This document shows, piece after piece, positions 41,300 to 51,206 of a stretch of 56,079 nucleotides of DNA (positions within the stretch are counted from its first letter, which is position 1; every line of letters begins with the position of its first letter). The notes beneath the pieces are model-generated. The model saw only the letters and a list, made by a program, of their open reading frames with translations, was not told the origin of the DNA and did no database searches. This stretch comes from Streptomyces sp. NBS 14/10 (GTDB taxonomy: Bacteria > Actinomycetota > Actinomycetes > Streptomycetales > Streptomycetaceae), in the NCBI RefSeq assembly GCF_002224125.1, contig NZ_NCSM01000046.1:3916-59994 (forward strand), read 5' to 3'. Position numbers and translations under genes: made by a program.

Positions 41300-41434
41300 C
41301 CCCGCGCTATGGCGACCTGGCGCAACCTCGCGGTCGGCGCCCTGCGACCGAACGGCGCGAAGAACACCACCTCCGGCCGTCGCCGCAATGCGCGTGACGC
41401 CCGCCGCCCCCTCACGCTCCTCGGCCTCGCCTGA
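41300..41434 (+). pseudogene. ISAs1/IS4-like transposase, C-terminal fragment
   Basis: Reads [21 protein letters not shown] and [24 protein letters not shown] before a stop, the typical end of ISAs1-like transposases of Streptomyces. Only ~40 residues remain. Bases 41435-41664 hold no recognised gene. Confidence 0.65.
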
Positions 41435-41664
41435 GCACGAAGTGGACGTCACTCGACTACGCCGAAGCCCTGAGGGCTGTCGCAGAATAACTTCAGGCTT
41501 TGATCTTGGTCAGGCGGGCTGTCTCGCAAGGTCATCGAGTGGAACGGCGCTTCGGCGTTCGTGAGTTATTCTCCGACGGCTCCCTGGGCCGCTCAGGGGT
41601 CGACCGGGTCCGGCGCATGCGTTCTCGGCGTTCCCTCAGGCCGAGACCGAGAGGTAACGCCGCC

Positions 41665-42273
41665 TCAGATGGTCGGGGTGTCGTCAACAATCGGCCTGTG
41701 AATCTCAACGACCGGCTTCCACCCCGCGGAGAACTCGATGAAGTCCGCACGGGTGGGGTAGGTGTCGAGCGCGCGACGGTCACGCTTGGGGCTGTCGCTC
41801 CCCTTGCGCCCCCGGGGAATCTGCTCCTCGAAGATGTCGACCTTCACGTCGGGAACCTCCTTGAGGCCCTGGCGCCAGATCTGCACGACGTCAGCGCCGA
41901 ATGCCTGCCGGGCCGCAGCGTAAAGGGCCGTGAGGGCCCCCTTGTCCCCACCAGGGACGAAAAGTGCCAGGTCCAGCACGACACCGGCGGACTGGAGGAC
42001 CTCGATGGTCACCGAGCCGTTCTCGTCGGCCAAGTAGATTCCGGCTTCATTCTCGTCGTCGGGAAGGCAGGAGACCTCTTCCTGGAATACGGTTCTCGCC
42101 GTGATCGAGCCGCCCTCGAAATCCTCACCGGACTTGGTCAGAAAAGCAGGGACATAGCAGTTGGGAAGCTTGAGTTCTGCCGTGTCGGCGGAAATGAAGA
42201 GCCTGTCCTTCACGCCGAGCTTCGTCACCTCTTCCAGCGAGAGGCGGCGAGCGGCGATCTTCTCCGTGTTCAC
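41665..42273 (-). CDS. Hypothetical protein
   Basis: A 202-residue protein from a GTG preceded by AAAGGGAAA. It is acidic to neutral, with VKDRLFISADTAELKLPN, GIYLADENGSVTIEVLQS, AGVVLDLALFVPGGDKGALT and an ADFIEFSAGWKPVVEIHRP end. The sequence is protein-like throughout with no frameshift, but I recognise no family. A somewhat lower GC content than its neighbours suggests separate acquisition. Confidence 0.65.
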   Translation of the reverse strand: MNTEKIAARRLSLEEVTKLGVKDRLFISADTAELKLPNCYVPAFLTKSGEDFEGGSITARTVFQEEVSCLPDDENEAGIYLADENGSVTIEVLQSAGVVLDLALFVPGGDKGALTALYAAARQAFGADVVQIWRQGLKEVPDVKVDIFEEQIPRGRKGSDSPKRDRRALDTYPTRADFIEFSAGWKPVVEIHRPIVDDTPTI

Positions 42274-42785
42274 GATTTCCCTTTCAGGTTGCACTGTCCC
42301 TCCGAACGAGGACGCTACCACGAAACCCTGAGGTCAACTGCCCAGTAATCTTTGGGTAAATGGCCTCCGATGACCTGCACGGGAGGATACCGAAGCGAGT
42401 GCCACTCGGCCGGGAACACGCATCCGCCAGGTAGTGTCCCTCATCATGCTGTTGGGCATCAACTGGCGGTTGCATTGCGGTGCGTTGGGTGGCGCGGAGG
42501 AACTAAAAGAGAGTTTACGGCAGATATCATCCATATCGCCTTCGGGGAGGTGGCGGCGCGGTAAGGCGATGTTGGCGTGCCCGGCTATTACCTGTACTCG
42601 GCAGCGACCCCGCCTGGACCCGGAGCACACGGCATGTGCGGCGCTCATGCCGCTGAGGCCGCCTGCGCCATCTGCGCCGGACGGGCCGTTCCCAAGGGCG
42701 GGCGAGTGCGGCTGACCAGGACCCCTGCTGTTAGCCTGCGCGCAACGGCGGTCGGCACGAGCCACCCGGAGGTGCGAGGACAACC
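42274..42785. other. Spacer without recognised gene
   Basis: About 500 bases with only short, pattern-less frames. GGAGGTGCGAGGA at 42768-42780 is a ribosome-binding-like site in front of the PucR remnant. Confidence 0.4.
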
Positions 42786-42988
42786 GTGACACACGAGGAA
42801 GTCCTTAAGCCTGGTGGCCGAGACCGCGCGGCGACTCAACGACCGCCAGCTCGAGATCGCCCTGGCCATGAGCCGACTGCTGGCCCGCGAAATCACCCAC
42901 CTCAACGAGGACCAACCGCTCGTCGAGCTGCTGGAGGCCAGTGTCAACGCCAACGTGAAGACACTCCTCCACATCCTCGCCCCGTACG
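42786..42988 (+). pseudogene. PucR-type regulator, N-terminal fragment
   Basis: From a GTG with a good ribosome binding site the frame reads THEEVL, then after a single-base shift SLVAETARRLNDRQLEIALA, SRLLAREITHLNEDQPLVEL and LEASVNANVKTLLHILA. This matches the N-terminal helical domain of PucR/CdaR-like regulators. It is joined at about 42988 to a histidine-kinase remnant in the opposite direction. Confidence 0.65.
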
Positions 42989-42989
42989 C

Positions 42990-43430
42990 CGCTGACCCTG
43001 ACGGCGACGTGCTGTTCGGCGGCGAGCGGTTCCCACATGGCGGCGCGCTCGGTCAGGACCGCGTCCAGGTCCACCGGTTCGGCGGTGGTCGCCGAGTTCT
43101 CGAGCCGGGCCAGCGCGAGCAGGCCCTGGACCATACGGCCGAGGCGCTCGACCTCGCCGACGGACTCCTCCAGGCTGCCGTGGGCGCGGGGGTCGAGGTA
43201 GGGCTCGAAGTTCTCCAGTCGCAGGCGCAGCGCGGTCAGCGGGGTCTTGAGCTGGTGGGAGGCTTCCGAGGCGAAGGCGTGCTGGGCGTTGAGCAGGTGC
43301 TGCAGCCGGGTGGCCGTATGCGTGAACGAGGCGGCCAGGCGGCGCAGTTCGGGCGGCCCGGTGCTCGCGTCCGGCGGGTTCGCGACGTGCCCGTCGGCGA
43401 GCTGGGCGGTGGCTGCCGCTCAGCTCACCC
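42990..43430 (-). pseudogene. Histidine kinase, internal fragment (paralog of 43780-45282)
   Basis: The minus strand reads GPPELRRLAASFTHTATRLQ, HLLNAQHAFASEASHQLKTP, LTALRLRLENFEPYLDPRA and MVQGLLALARLENSATTAEP, the HAMP end, phospho-acceptor His and following helix. It is very close to the intact kinase next to it (FASEASHQLKTPLTSLRLR). The sensor and ATPase domains are gone. Confidence 0.8.
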
Positions 43431-43539
43431 AGCCGGAACCGCCGAAGCGGCGAGGACGGCAGGGCTCCGTACCGGTCTCCGCAGCGGGCCGAGGCGCGGG
43501 ACGAACGTCCTTTTCCTCGGCCTCGCCGTGCTCGACGGT

Positions 43540-43700
43540 CCACGGCCCACCAGCTCGTACCTGTGAGCGCGATCCCCGCCGCCTTCAGCGCCGCGAGCCC
43601 GGTCGCCTGGCTCCCCGACGCGCGGCGCACGAGGGTGCTGCCGCCCAGATCCCGGAAGTCCACCACGACCGTCACACCGTTCGTGTCTCCCCTTTCAGCC
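43540..43700 (-). pseudogene. Possible secreted-protein remnant
   Basis: The minus strand reads GDTNGVTVVVDFRDLGGST, LVRRASGSQATGLAALKAAG and IALTGT. The VTVVVDF...G and GLAALKAAG pattern occurs in small exported Streptomyces proteins. No signal peptide or complete frame is left. Bases 43431-43779 hold nothing else recognised. Confidence 0.35.
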
Positions 43701-43779
43701 CTGCGGACGACGGTAGGGCTTTCAGGGTGATCGTCAATGCTCAGCGCAACGGCAGAATAAGCTCCGCTTGAACCAGCGG

Positions 43780-45282
43780 TCATGGATCCGGACTTGGAAC
43801 CGTTCCGGCGATCGTCCGGCTGCCGGTCGCGCCGTGGCCGCGCAGCGGAGGGAGCCTGCGGTGGGGAGTTGAGTGGGCCCGGGTGCGGGCGGGCTGCGCG
43901 GGCCGCAGCCGGACGACGGCGTCCACTCCGCCGTCAGGAGCGGCCTCCAGCGTGACGTCGCCACCGCTTGCGTGGGTGAGCCGTTGGACCATGGGCAGGC
44001 CCAGACCGGTGCCGTCGTGGTGGGTGTCGGCGGCGCGCCAGAATCGGTCGAAGGCTCGTTTCCGGTCGGTTTCGCTCATGCCTGGCCCTTGGTCGATCAC
44101 ATGCAGCTCGACCCAGGGTTCCGTACGGCCGCCGTCGGCGGGTGCGGTGACGGTTGCCATGGTGATGGTGGTGCCGGGAGGGGACACGCGCAGCGCATTG
44201 GACAGGAGGTTGTCGATGATCTGTTCGAGAGCGCCCGCGACGGCCCACACCGTGCCGACCCGCGTGCCGGCCACAGTGATGCCGACGCGCTGATCGGTGG
44301 CGAACGCCGTCCAGATCGCCGCACGGTCGGCGACGAGCACGTCGAGGTCGACGGTCTCCGGTGTGATGGCCGAATTCTCCAGCCGGGCCAGGGCGAGCAG
44401 TCCTTGGACCATGCGGCTGAGCCGTCCCACTTCACCGATCGCTTCGTTCAGGCTTGCCTGTGCGCGGGGGGCGAGGTGGGGCTCGAAGTTCTCCAGGCGG
44501 AGGCGCAGCGAGGTCAGCGGGGTCTTCAGCTGGTGCGACGCCTCGGAGGCGAACGCCTTCTGGGCATGGAGCAGGTGCTGCAGCCGGGTCGCGGTGCGGG
44601 TGAAGGAGGCGGCGAGCCGGCGCAGTTCCGGCGGCCCGCGGTCGGCGGCGGGCGGGTTGGTCAGCCGGCCGTCGGCGAGTTGCGTGGTGGCCTGTTCCAG
44701 GTCGCGCAGGGGCCTGGTGATCCAGCGGGCGAACGCGAAACCGATCAGGGCGGCCACGGCCAGCGCGCCGAGCGCGACGAGCGCGAGCGCCACCCACGTG
44801 GCGTGGACCTTCTGGGTGAGCGGAGCCAGGGAATACAGCGACCGCACCACGCAGGGAACGCCGTCACTCGACATACCGGGGACGGTCGCGAACAGGACCT
44901 TCCTGCCCGGGGCCAGGTCTTCGCTGATCCCAGTGGCGGGTCGATCGCGCAGTGCCCTGGCGATGTCCGGTTCGGAGGAGAGGTTCCTGCCCACGGCCGA
45001 GGCGGTGGCGGTATCGGTGAGGACGACACCCTTGCTATCGGTCACCACGACGCTGCTGTCCGTGCGCCGAGCGTAGCTGCGGGCGAGGTCGGGCAGGTCC
45101 GACGCCAGTCCGCGTTCGAGTTTCTCCTCGCATACGCCGGCGAGCGTCACGGCGCCCAGTTCCGCCGTGTTGGAAAAGCGGTTCAGCTCGCTGCGGGCGT
45201 AGACGAAGCCGAACGGCACTTCGAGGGCGACCAGGACGAGCAGCATGAGGCTGAGATAGCTGAGCAGCAGACGGCGGATCAT
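43780..45282 (-). CDS. Two-component sensor histidine kinase
   Basis: A 500-residue membrane kinase. Helix 1 is at residues 5-30 (LLLSYLSLMLLVLVALEVPF), an extracellular domain of ~130 residues follows, and helix 2 is near 163-187. After a HAMP linker (RWITRPLRDLEQATTQLADG) comes the phospho-acceptor His in FASEASHQLKTPL and an ATPase domain with DNLLSNALRVSPPG (N box), DQGPGMS and GTGLGLPMV. Its ATG overlaps the stop of the response-regulator gene by four bases. It lies back to back with the siderophore operon. The signal is unknown. Confidence 0.93.
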   Translation of the reverse strand: MIRRLLLSYLSLMLLVLVALEVPFGFVYARSELNRFSNTAELGAVTLAGVCEEKLERGLASDLPDLARSYARRTDSSVVVTDSKGVVLTDTATASAVGRNLSSEPDIARALRDRPATGISEDLAPGRKVLFATVPGMSSDGVPCVVRSLYSLAPLTQKVHATWVALALVALGALAVAALIGFAFARWITRPLRDLEQATTQLADGRLTNPPAADRGPPELRRLAASFTRTATRLQHLLHAQKAFASEASHQLKTPLTSLRLRLENFEPHLAPRAQASLNEAIGEVGRLSRMVQGLLALARLENSAITPETVDLDVLVADRAAIWTAFATDQRVGITVAGTRVGTVWAVAGALEQIIDNLLSNALRVSPPGTTITMATVTAPADGGRTEPWVELHVIDQGPGMSETDRKRAFDRFWRAADTHHDGTGLGLPMVQRLTHASGGDVTLEAAPDGGVDAVVRLRPAQPARTRAHSTPHRRLPPLRGHGATGSRTIAGTVPSPDP

Positions 45283-46037
45283 CGGGGGCCTTGCCCCGGC
45301 TCAGGACGTGCCGCGGAGCTGGTTCGGGGATCCGTGGGTGGGGTCAGACGGAATCCGATGCCGCGGATGTTCTCGATCCAGGACGGGTCACCGAGTTTGC
45401 GGCGCAGCGCGGCAATGTGCACGTCGAGGGTTTTGGTGGGGCCGAAGTAGTTCGGGTCCCAGACCGTGTCGAGAATCTGCTGGCGGGAGTAAACGGCTCC
45501 GGGATCCTCGGCGAGGCAGAGCAGCAGGTCGAACTCCTTGGGAGCCAGGGCGATCGGCACCTCGTGCGCACGCACCTGCCGGGTGCGGCGGTCGATGCTC
45601 AGGGGTCCGATCCGCTGGGCATCGCAGACATCGGTGAGGTTCCCTACGGAAGAGGCCGGGATGGAGCCGCCGCCGTCGAAGGGCACGGCCCGGGCTCGGC
45701 GGGTGACGGCTCGGATCCTTGCCACCAGCTCCCGGACACCGAAGGGTTTCGACACATAGTCGTCCGCGCCCAGCTCCAGGCCGAGCACCCGGTCGATCTC
45801 GGAGTCACGAGCGGTGATCATGATGATCGGAACCGAGGACCGAGCGCGCAGCGCCCGGCAGACGTCAATGCCGTCCATGTCGGGCAGCCCCAGGTCCAGC
45901 AGCACCATCGCCGGCTCCGTGGCGGCCAGGCCAGCGGCGCCGGTTCGCGCGTGTTCCGCCGTGATACCGAAGCGACGCAGTCCTTCCACCAACGGTTCGG
46001 CCACTCGGTCGTCGTCCTCGATCAACAAGACATGCAT
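45279..46037 (-). CDS. OmpR-family response regulator
   Basis: A 252-residue regulator. The receiver domain has the acidic pair in IEDDDRV, the phospho-acceptor Asp in LLDLGLPDMDG (near residue 50) and Lys in DDYVSKPFG. The C-terminal winged helix shows LAPKEFDLLLCLAEDPGAVY, TVWDPNYFGPTKTLDVHI and IENIRGIGFRL. ATG at 46037 (MHVLLIEDD) is chosen as the normal receiver start, although the frame is open further upstream. First gene of the two-gene operon. Confidence 0.93.
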   Translation of the reverse strand: MHVLLIEDDDRVAEPLVEGLRRFGITAEHARTGAAGLAATEPAMVLLDLGLPDMDGIDVCRALRARSSVPIIMITARDSEIDRVLGLELGADDYVSKPFGVRELVARIRAVTRRARAVPFDGGGSIPASSVGNLTDVCDAQRIGPLSIDRRTRQVRAHEVPIALAPKEFDLLLCLAEDPGAVYSRQQILDTVWDPNYFGPTKTLDVHIAALRRKLGDPSWIENIRGIGFRLTPPTDPRTSSAARPEPGQGPR

Positions 46038-46638
46038 GCCGACAGGCTCACAAACAGCGGGCAGGTCGTGCGGCACAACCGCGGGAAATTCCCCCTTCTC
46101 AGTGATCTTCAGTGCTGCCGTGTGATCACGAAGCAAGCGGGGCCGTCGATGGCTCGGGCCATGGAAATCCGCTGGATGGTGCACGCCGCACGCCGAGGAT
46201 GTGGGGGAAATCCAGCGTATCGACAGGACGTGGTGAGGAGATGGTTAAGAATTGGAGGGGTGGCCCACTGTGGCCATCGCGCGGGCACCCGTCACGGACG
46301 CGCAAACGCGCTGACCGGCTGGGACTTTGAGCTGAAGACACGCGTCGCTGTTCTCTATGGCCCGCACCTGCTCCCCGGCCGCGGCAAGGATTCGTAAACC
46401 GAACGCGTGGATCGAAAGATGCCCCATTATCCGGCCTTCCCGTCCGCGCCCTTGCCGCATCCCCTGTAATTGCGCTGGGTTTTTGTTTACTCGCCATCGC
46501 CTAGGGTTCGAAGTGCGGCCTGACCCATCGATGTGCCCTATCAAGAAATCCCCCCGACATCCGGGAAAAAGACATGCCGACCCAAGCCCCCGACACACCC
46601 ATTCATCGACCGTCCCGTACCAGGCAGGAGCGGTGAAC
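46038..46638. promoter_or_regulatory. Divergent promoter region between the two-component system and the siderophore operon
   Basis: No gene recognised in 600 bases. A TTTTTG...TAGGGT arrangement near 46476-46507 could be a promoter for the siderophore operon. I looked for a DmdR-type iron box (TTAGGTTAGGCTAACCTAA-like) and saw no convincing copy. Confidence 0.35.
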
Positions 46639-48222
46639 ATGCCCGAGACGACGACCGACGAGCTGTGCCGGGTGCGCCCGGATCTGGTGGAGCCCTTCAC
46701 AGCCGCACTTCCGGGTGCGCGGGCCACCGTGCTCGGCCGCCTCTGGGGGGCCTTTGCCCGGGAGCCGCTGCCTGGAGTGACCGCCCGGCAGCGAGAGGCG
46801 GAGCAACTGATCGTGACTCTGCACGATGGTGCCCGGCTGGCGGCGGCCGACGCGTGTGCCCTGCGGTTCGCCCCGGTGCCCGAGGACTTCACCGTGTCCG
46901 GGCCCCACGGACCCGTCCGTGAACCGGCGGAGCTGCTGGCTCAGTTGGGACTGCGCACAGCTGCCGCGCAGCGGCTCGCGACGGAGCTCGACAACAGCGT
47001 CGCGAACCTCGCCCTTGCCCGTGCGGCGAACGGCAAGTGGTTCGCTTCGCCGCGTGATTCGGTCGATGCCGAGCAAGTGGTGGTCGACGGCCACCCCCAG
47101 CACCCGTGCTGCCGTACCCGTACGGGCATGTCCGTCGCGGAGGTGCTCGCCTACGCGCCCGAGCACCATCCGGTGATCGACCTGGCATTGCTGGCTGTCC
47201 CCGCTGACCGCTGGCAGGGATCCGGCACATGGCCCGAGGAACTGCGGGAGGGTGACACGTACCTGCTCCCGGTCCATCCCTGGCAGCGGGACCACGTACT
47301 GGTGGACCACCCCGACCTCACCACGATCCGGCGCACGATCCCGGCCCGCCCGCTGCTGTCGTTGCGCACCCTGGCGCCCCTGGCCGACTTGGCGGGCTGC
47401 CACATCAAGACCGCGCTCGACGTCCAGGTCACCAATTACCGGCGCACCATCTCACCTGTTGAGGTGGCGGACGGACCGCCTCTGTCAGAGCTGGTCTGCG
47501 CGGTCGTCGACAAGGCCGGGTTCGGCGACAGCCTGCGGACCCTGCGCGAGCTCGGCGGCGGGACCGTACGGGTGGACGGGCAGGCGTGTGCGAGCCTGGC
47601 CGCGATGCTCAGGGAATCCACCGACTCCCACGTCGAGGTCGGTGAAATCGCTGTCCCGCTGACCGCAGTGCACGCCACTGGCGCAGCCGTCGTGGCAGGG
47701 GATCCCGTGCGCTGGCTGGCAGACTTCGCCGAACTCGTCCTGCCGCCCGCGCTGACCCTGCTGTCCATGGGAGTGGCGCTGGAGGCCCACGGCCAGAACA
47801 CCCTGGTGGTGCTGCGGGACGGACGGCCGGTGCGGGTGCTGTACCGGGACCTGGACGGGGTGCGGATCAGTCCCCACAGGCTTGCCGCCTGCGGATTCAC
47901 CTTGCCGCCCCTGGCCGGCACCCGCGCCGGTGACGACATCGACGCGCTGCGCACCAAGCTGTTCGGCGGGCTTCTCAGCGGGGTGTTCAGCGAACTGGTC
48001 GACGTCCTCGCCCGCACCCGGGCGATCGATCCCGCGCAGCTGTGGCAAACGGTGGCCCAAGTCGGCCGTCGCGTATGCGCCGAACTGCCGGACACCGGGG
48101 ACGCCGCAGCCCTCTTCGGCGACACCCTGCCACTGAAGGCGACCATCGCGATGCGTCTGGCAGACGACTCCGGCAAGGCGCAGTGGACCGCCGTCCCCAA
48201 TCCCCTCGCTCGATACCGCTGA
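46639..48222 (+). CDS. NIS siderophore synthetase (IucA/IucC family) 1
   Basis: An NRPS-independent siderophore ligase of 527 residues that adenylates a citrate carboxylate and joins it to an amine. Family motifs are GHPQHPCCRTRTGMS (ATP/citrate site), VHPWQRDH, IKTALDVQVTNYRRT, the metal/ATP segment LEAHGQNTLVV and VLYRDLDGVRIS. The ATG has AGGAG seven bases upstream. First gene of a four-gene operon. A second, diverged ligase follows, which implies two successive citrate condensations. Confidence 0.93.
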   Translation: MPETTTDELCRVRPDLVEPFTAALPGARATVLGRLWGAFAREPLPGVTARQREAEQLIVTLHDGARLAAADACALRFAPVPEDFTVSGPHGPVREPAELLAQLGLRTAAAQRLATELDNSVANLALARAANGKWFASPRDSVDAEQVVVDGHPQHPCCRTRTGMSVAEVLAYAPEHHPVIDLALLAVPADRWQGSGTWPEELREGDTYLLPVHPWQRDHVLVDHPDLTTIRRTIPARPLLSLRTLAPLADLAGCHIKTALDVQVTNYRRTISPVEVADGPPLSELVCAVVDKAGFGDSLRTLRELGGGTVRVDGQACASLAAMLRESTDSHVEVGEIAVPLTAVHATGAAVVAGDPVRWLADFAELVLPPALTLLSMGVALEAHGQNTLVVLRDGRPVRVLYRDLDGVRISPHRLAACGFTLPPLAGTRAGDDIDALRTKLFGGLLSGVFSELVDVLARTRAIDPAQLWQTVAQVGRRVCAELPDTGDAAALFGDTLPLKATIAMRLADDSGKAQWTAVPNPLARYR

Positions 48223-48282
48223 CCTTCACAGGCGACCTGACGGACGACTCATGCACCCTTTCCGACGCACTGGAGCTTCCGC

Positions 48283-49998
48283 ATGACCACCCCCACCACT
48301 GTCCCCAGCGCCCCCGACGTCATCGCCGCCACCGGGGCGCAGACCGATCAGCCCGCGCAGACCGCTGACGCCGTCACCGCCCACACCCTGCTCAACTGCC
48401 TGATCCGTGAAGTGTCCGCCCCCGAGCACCAGGTCACCGTCGACCGCGACCACCTCCTGCTGCGCCTGCCCCGCCGCGACCTGTTGCTGCGGACACGACT
48501 GCGCCGTGTCTCGGTGATCGGCGCACACCGCTTCCAAGGCCCCGTTCAGCGGCTCGACGACACCGCCTGGGCCACGGTGGGCTGGCGAGAACTGGCCGGG
48601 TACGTCCAGGACGAACTGGAGCTGCGCACCGGCGTGGCGAACGGGGAGTTCCTGGACCAGGTGGCCGACAGCCGCGAGACCATCCGCACCGCCCTGGAAC
48701 ACCGCGCCAACGGGATGCCGCAACAGGACCTCTACCTGGCTTCTGAACAGTCTCTTGTCTTCGGCCACCGCTTCCATCCCACGCCCAAGGCCCGCACCGG
48801 TGACCCGGCGGACTGGCTGGCGTACGGGCCGGAGACCGGCGCCCGTTTCCGCCTGCGGCACCTGGCGGTACGCCGCCACCTGGTGCGGGAGGAGGGCGAA
48901 CTGAGCGAAGTCGACGCGCTGTGCCCGCGGGCCGACGCGGAGTTCGTGACCCTGCCGGTACACCCCTGGCAGTTCCGGCTGCTGAGCCGACACGACCGTC
49001 TGCGTGCGGCGATGGCCGCGGGAGAGGTCGTGGACAGCGGTGCGAGCGGGCCCGAGTGGGTGCCGACCGCGTCGGTACGCACGCTCTACCAGCCCGAAGC
49101 GGACACGTTCCTGAAGTTCAGCCTGAACGTCCGCCTGACCAACTGCGTTCGCAAGCACGCCAGTTACGAGCTGTCCGGCGCCGTCGCCCTGAACCGCCTG
49201 GTCCGGCCCGTCATGGACCGTCTCGCCGAACGCTTCCCCGGATGCGCGCTGCTCGCCGAGCCCGGCTACCGCACGCTCGCCGTCGACGGCGACACCGCGC
49301 TGCTGGAGGGGATCGGCGTCATCGTCCGCTCCGGCCTGCGCAACCACCTGCGCCCCGGAGTGACACCGCTGCTCGCCGCAGCGGTCGCGGACGAGTACCC
49401 CACCAGTGCCGCGCACGTCTCCCAGCTGCTGGCCCGAGGTGACGGAGACGTCCTGGCGTGGTGGGACGCCTACCTGCGGCTGCTGCTGCCGCCGGTGCTG
49501 GCCGCCTACTTCGACCACGGCGTCGTCCTGGAACCGCACCTTCAGAACGTCATCGTCGGCGTGCACGCCGACGGCACACCCGCGCAGATGCTCTTCCGTG
49601 ACCTGGAGGGCACGAAACTCCTGCCCCGTCACCACGCGCGCACCCTGGCCGCCCTGCCCGAGGACGTCCGCGGCCCCCTCACCTACGACGACGAACGCGG
49701 CTGGAACCGGGTCGCCTACTGCCTCCTGGTCAACCACGTGGCCGAAGTGCTCGGCGCCCTCGCCGACCTCGAACCGGCACAGGAGCCCGCACTGTGGGGC
49801 ATGGTCCGCGACCACCTCGACACCTACGCCCGCACCGCCGGCCAACCCCCACGCCTACGCGCCCTGCTCTCCGGGGTGCCGCTGCCCGCCAAGGCCAACC
49901 TCCTCCTGCGCTGGGCCCGCAAAGCCGACCGGCACGCCAGCTACGTCCCCCTGACCAGCCCCCTCGGCGCCGACTTTCCTCGCGAGGTGACCCTGTGA
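48283..49998 (+). CDS. NIS siderophore synthetase (IucA/IucC family) 2
   Basis: A second 571-residue ligase. It has an Ala/Thr-rich start, SLVFGHRFHPTPKARTGD, VHPWQFRLLSRHD, FLKFSLNVRLTNCVRKH, LEPHLQNVIVGV and LFRDLEGTKLLP, and the usual FhuF-like C-terminal region. The amino-acid identity with the first ligase is clearly limited to motifs, so the two should act on different acceptors (free diamine versus mono-citryl intermediate). It starts 60 bases after the first and overlaps the next gene by four. Confidence 0.93.
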   Translation: MTTPTTVPSAPDVIAATGAQTDQPAQTADAVTAHTLLNCLIREVSAPEHQVTVDRDHLLLRLPRRDLLLRTRLRRVSVIGAHRFQGPVQRLDDTAWATVGWRELAGYVQDELELRTGVANGEFLDQVADSRETIRTALEHRANGMPQQDLYLASEQSLVFGHRFHPTPKARTGDPADWLAYGPETGARFRLRHLAVRRHLVREEGELSEVDALCPRADAEFVTLPVHPWQFRLLSRHDRLRAAMAAGEVVDSGASGPEWVPTASVRTLYQPEADTFLKFSLNVRLTNCVRKHASYELSGAVALNRLVRPVMDRLAERFPGCALLAEPGYRTLAVDGDTALLEGIGVIVRSGLRNHLRPGVTPLLAAAVADEYPTSAAHVSQLLARGDGDVLAWWDAYLRLLLPPVLAAYFDHGVVLEPHLQNVIVGVHADGTPAQMLFRDLEGTKLLPRHHARTLAALPEDVRGPLTYDDERGWNRVAYCLLVNHVAEVLGALADLEPAQEPALWGMVRDHLDTYARTAGQPPRLRALLSGVPLPAKANLLLRWARKADRHASYVPLTSPLGADFPREVTL

Positions 49999-51206
49999 GA
50001 GCCGCCGTGCTGCGCCACGTCCAGCAGCTCGCCGACGACGACCTGCCCGGCTACGTCTACGACCTGCCCGGTCTGCGCGAACACGCCCGCACCATCCGGG
50101 CCGCGCTGCCGCAACGCGTCGACCTGCTGTACGCGACGAAGGCCAACTCCGATCCCCGTCTGCTGCAGGCCCTCGCCGAACATGTGAACGGGTTCGAGGT
50201 GGCCTCGGGCGGCGAGATCCGCCACGTCCGCGGCCTCTTCCCCGACGCGCCGATCGCCTTCGGCGGACCCGGTAAGACCCCGGCAGAACTGACCCAGGCC
50301 CTGGATGCCGGGGTGCGACGCCTGCACGTCGAAAGCGAACACGAGCTGGGCACCCTGACGACCGTGCTGGGCGACCGTACCGCCGACGTCCTCCTGCGGG
50401 TCAACGTACCGGTGGCGGTCCGCTCGGCCGCGCTCGCCATGGGCGGCGGGCCAAGCCCCTTCGGCCTGGACCCCTCCCAGCTGGACCGATGCCTTCAGAT
50501 CATCGCCGACGACGGGCGTATCCGGCTGCACGGACTCCACGTCCACCTGGCCAGCGGGCTCGACGCGCGCGCCCATCTGGCCCTCGTCGACCAGGTCATG
50601 GGCTGGGCAGACCGTTGGGCGCACCAACGAGGGATCGGCCTCACCGAGGTCAACATCGGCGGCGGGATGGGCGTCGACTACGCCCACCCCCGCGACGTCT
50701 TCGACTGGCCGGCCTTCGGTATCGGACTGCGGCGACCGCTGGAGCGCCACCCCGGCCTGACGCTGCGGATCGAACCGGGCCGTTCGGTCACCGCCTACTG
50801 CGGCTGGTACGTCACCCAGGTCCTGGACGTCAAGTTCAGCCGCGACGAGGCGTTCGCCGTCCTGCGCGGAGGCACACACCACCTGCGCACACCCGCCGCG
50901 AAACAGCACAACCAGCCCTTCGAGGTCATCCCCGACGACTCCTGGCACCAGCACTGGCACCGTCCGGAGGCCCGCCATGAGCCGGTGACCCTGGTCGGGC
51001 AGCTGTGCACGCCCAAGGACGTCCTGGCCCGCCGCGTCATGGTCGACAGGCTGCGGGTGGGCGACCGGATCGCATTCGCGATGGCAGGCGCCTACGCATG
51101 GAACATCTCCCACCACGAGTTCCTCATGCACCCCCAGCCGACCTTCCACCACGTCGACGACGCCGACGCGCCCGCCGTGGACGCCCACGCCATCCAGACG
51201 GCATGA
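49995..51206 (+). CDS. PLP-dependent decarboxylase/racemase (fold type III), siderophore diamine enzyme
   Basis: A 403-residue relative of diaminopimelate/ornithine decarboxylases and of SbnH. The PLP Lys is in LLYATKANSD near residue 45, the phosphate loop is VNIGGGMGVDY, and the second active site has EPGRSVTAYCGWY, GQLCTPKDVL and AMAGAYAWNISHHEF. It should supply the amine linker (by decarboxylating an amino acid such as ornithine) or decarboxylate a citryl intermediate; Sfa- and Sbn-type clusters use related enzymes. GTG start overlaps the previous stop; its stop overlaps the exporter ATG. Confidence 0.88.
   Translation: MRAAVLRHVQQLADDDLPGYVYDLPGLREHARTIRAALPQRVDLLYATKANSDPRLLQALAEHVNGFEVASGGEIRHVRGLFPDAPIAFGGPGKTPAELTQALDAGVRRLHVESEHELGTLTTVLGDRTADVLLRVNVPVAVRSAALAMGGGPSPFGLDPSQLDRCLQIIADDGRIRLHGLHVHLASGLDARAHLALVDQVMGWADRWAHQRGIGLTEVNIGGGMGVDYAHPRDVFDWPAFGIGLRRPLERHPGLTLRIEPGRSVTAYCGWYVTQVLDVKFSRDEAFAVLRGGTHHLRTPAAKQHNQPFEVIPDDSWHQHWHRPEARHEPVTLVGQLCTPKDVLARRVMVDRLRVGDRIAFAMAGAYAWNISHHEFLMHPQPTFHHVDDADAPAVDAHAIQTA

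Noticed and set aside
46357..46638. 94 extra N-terminal codons for the first NIS ligase
   Set aside because: The extension is Arg/Pro-rich and unlike the family; ATG at 46639 has a good ribosome binding site and gives the normal N-terminus.
48226..49845. 539-codon minus-strand frame opposite the second NIS ligase
   Set aside because: Shadow frame; the plus strand carries all family motifs.
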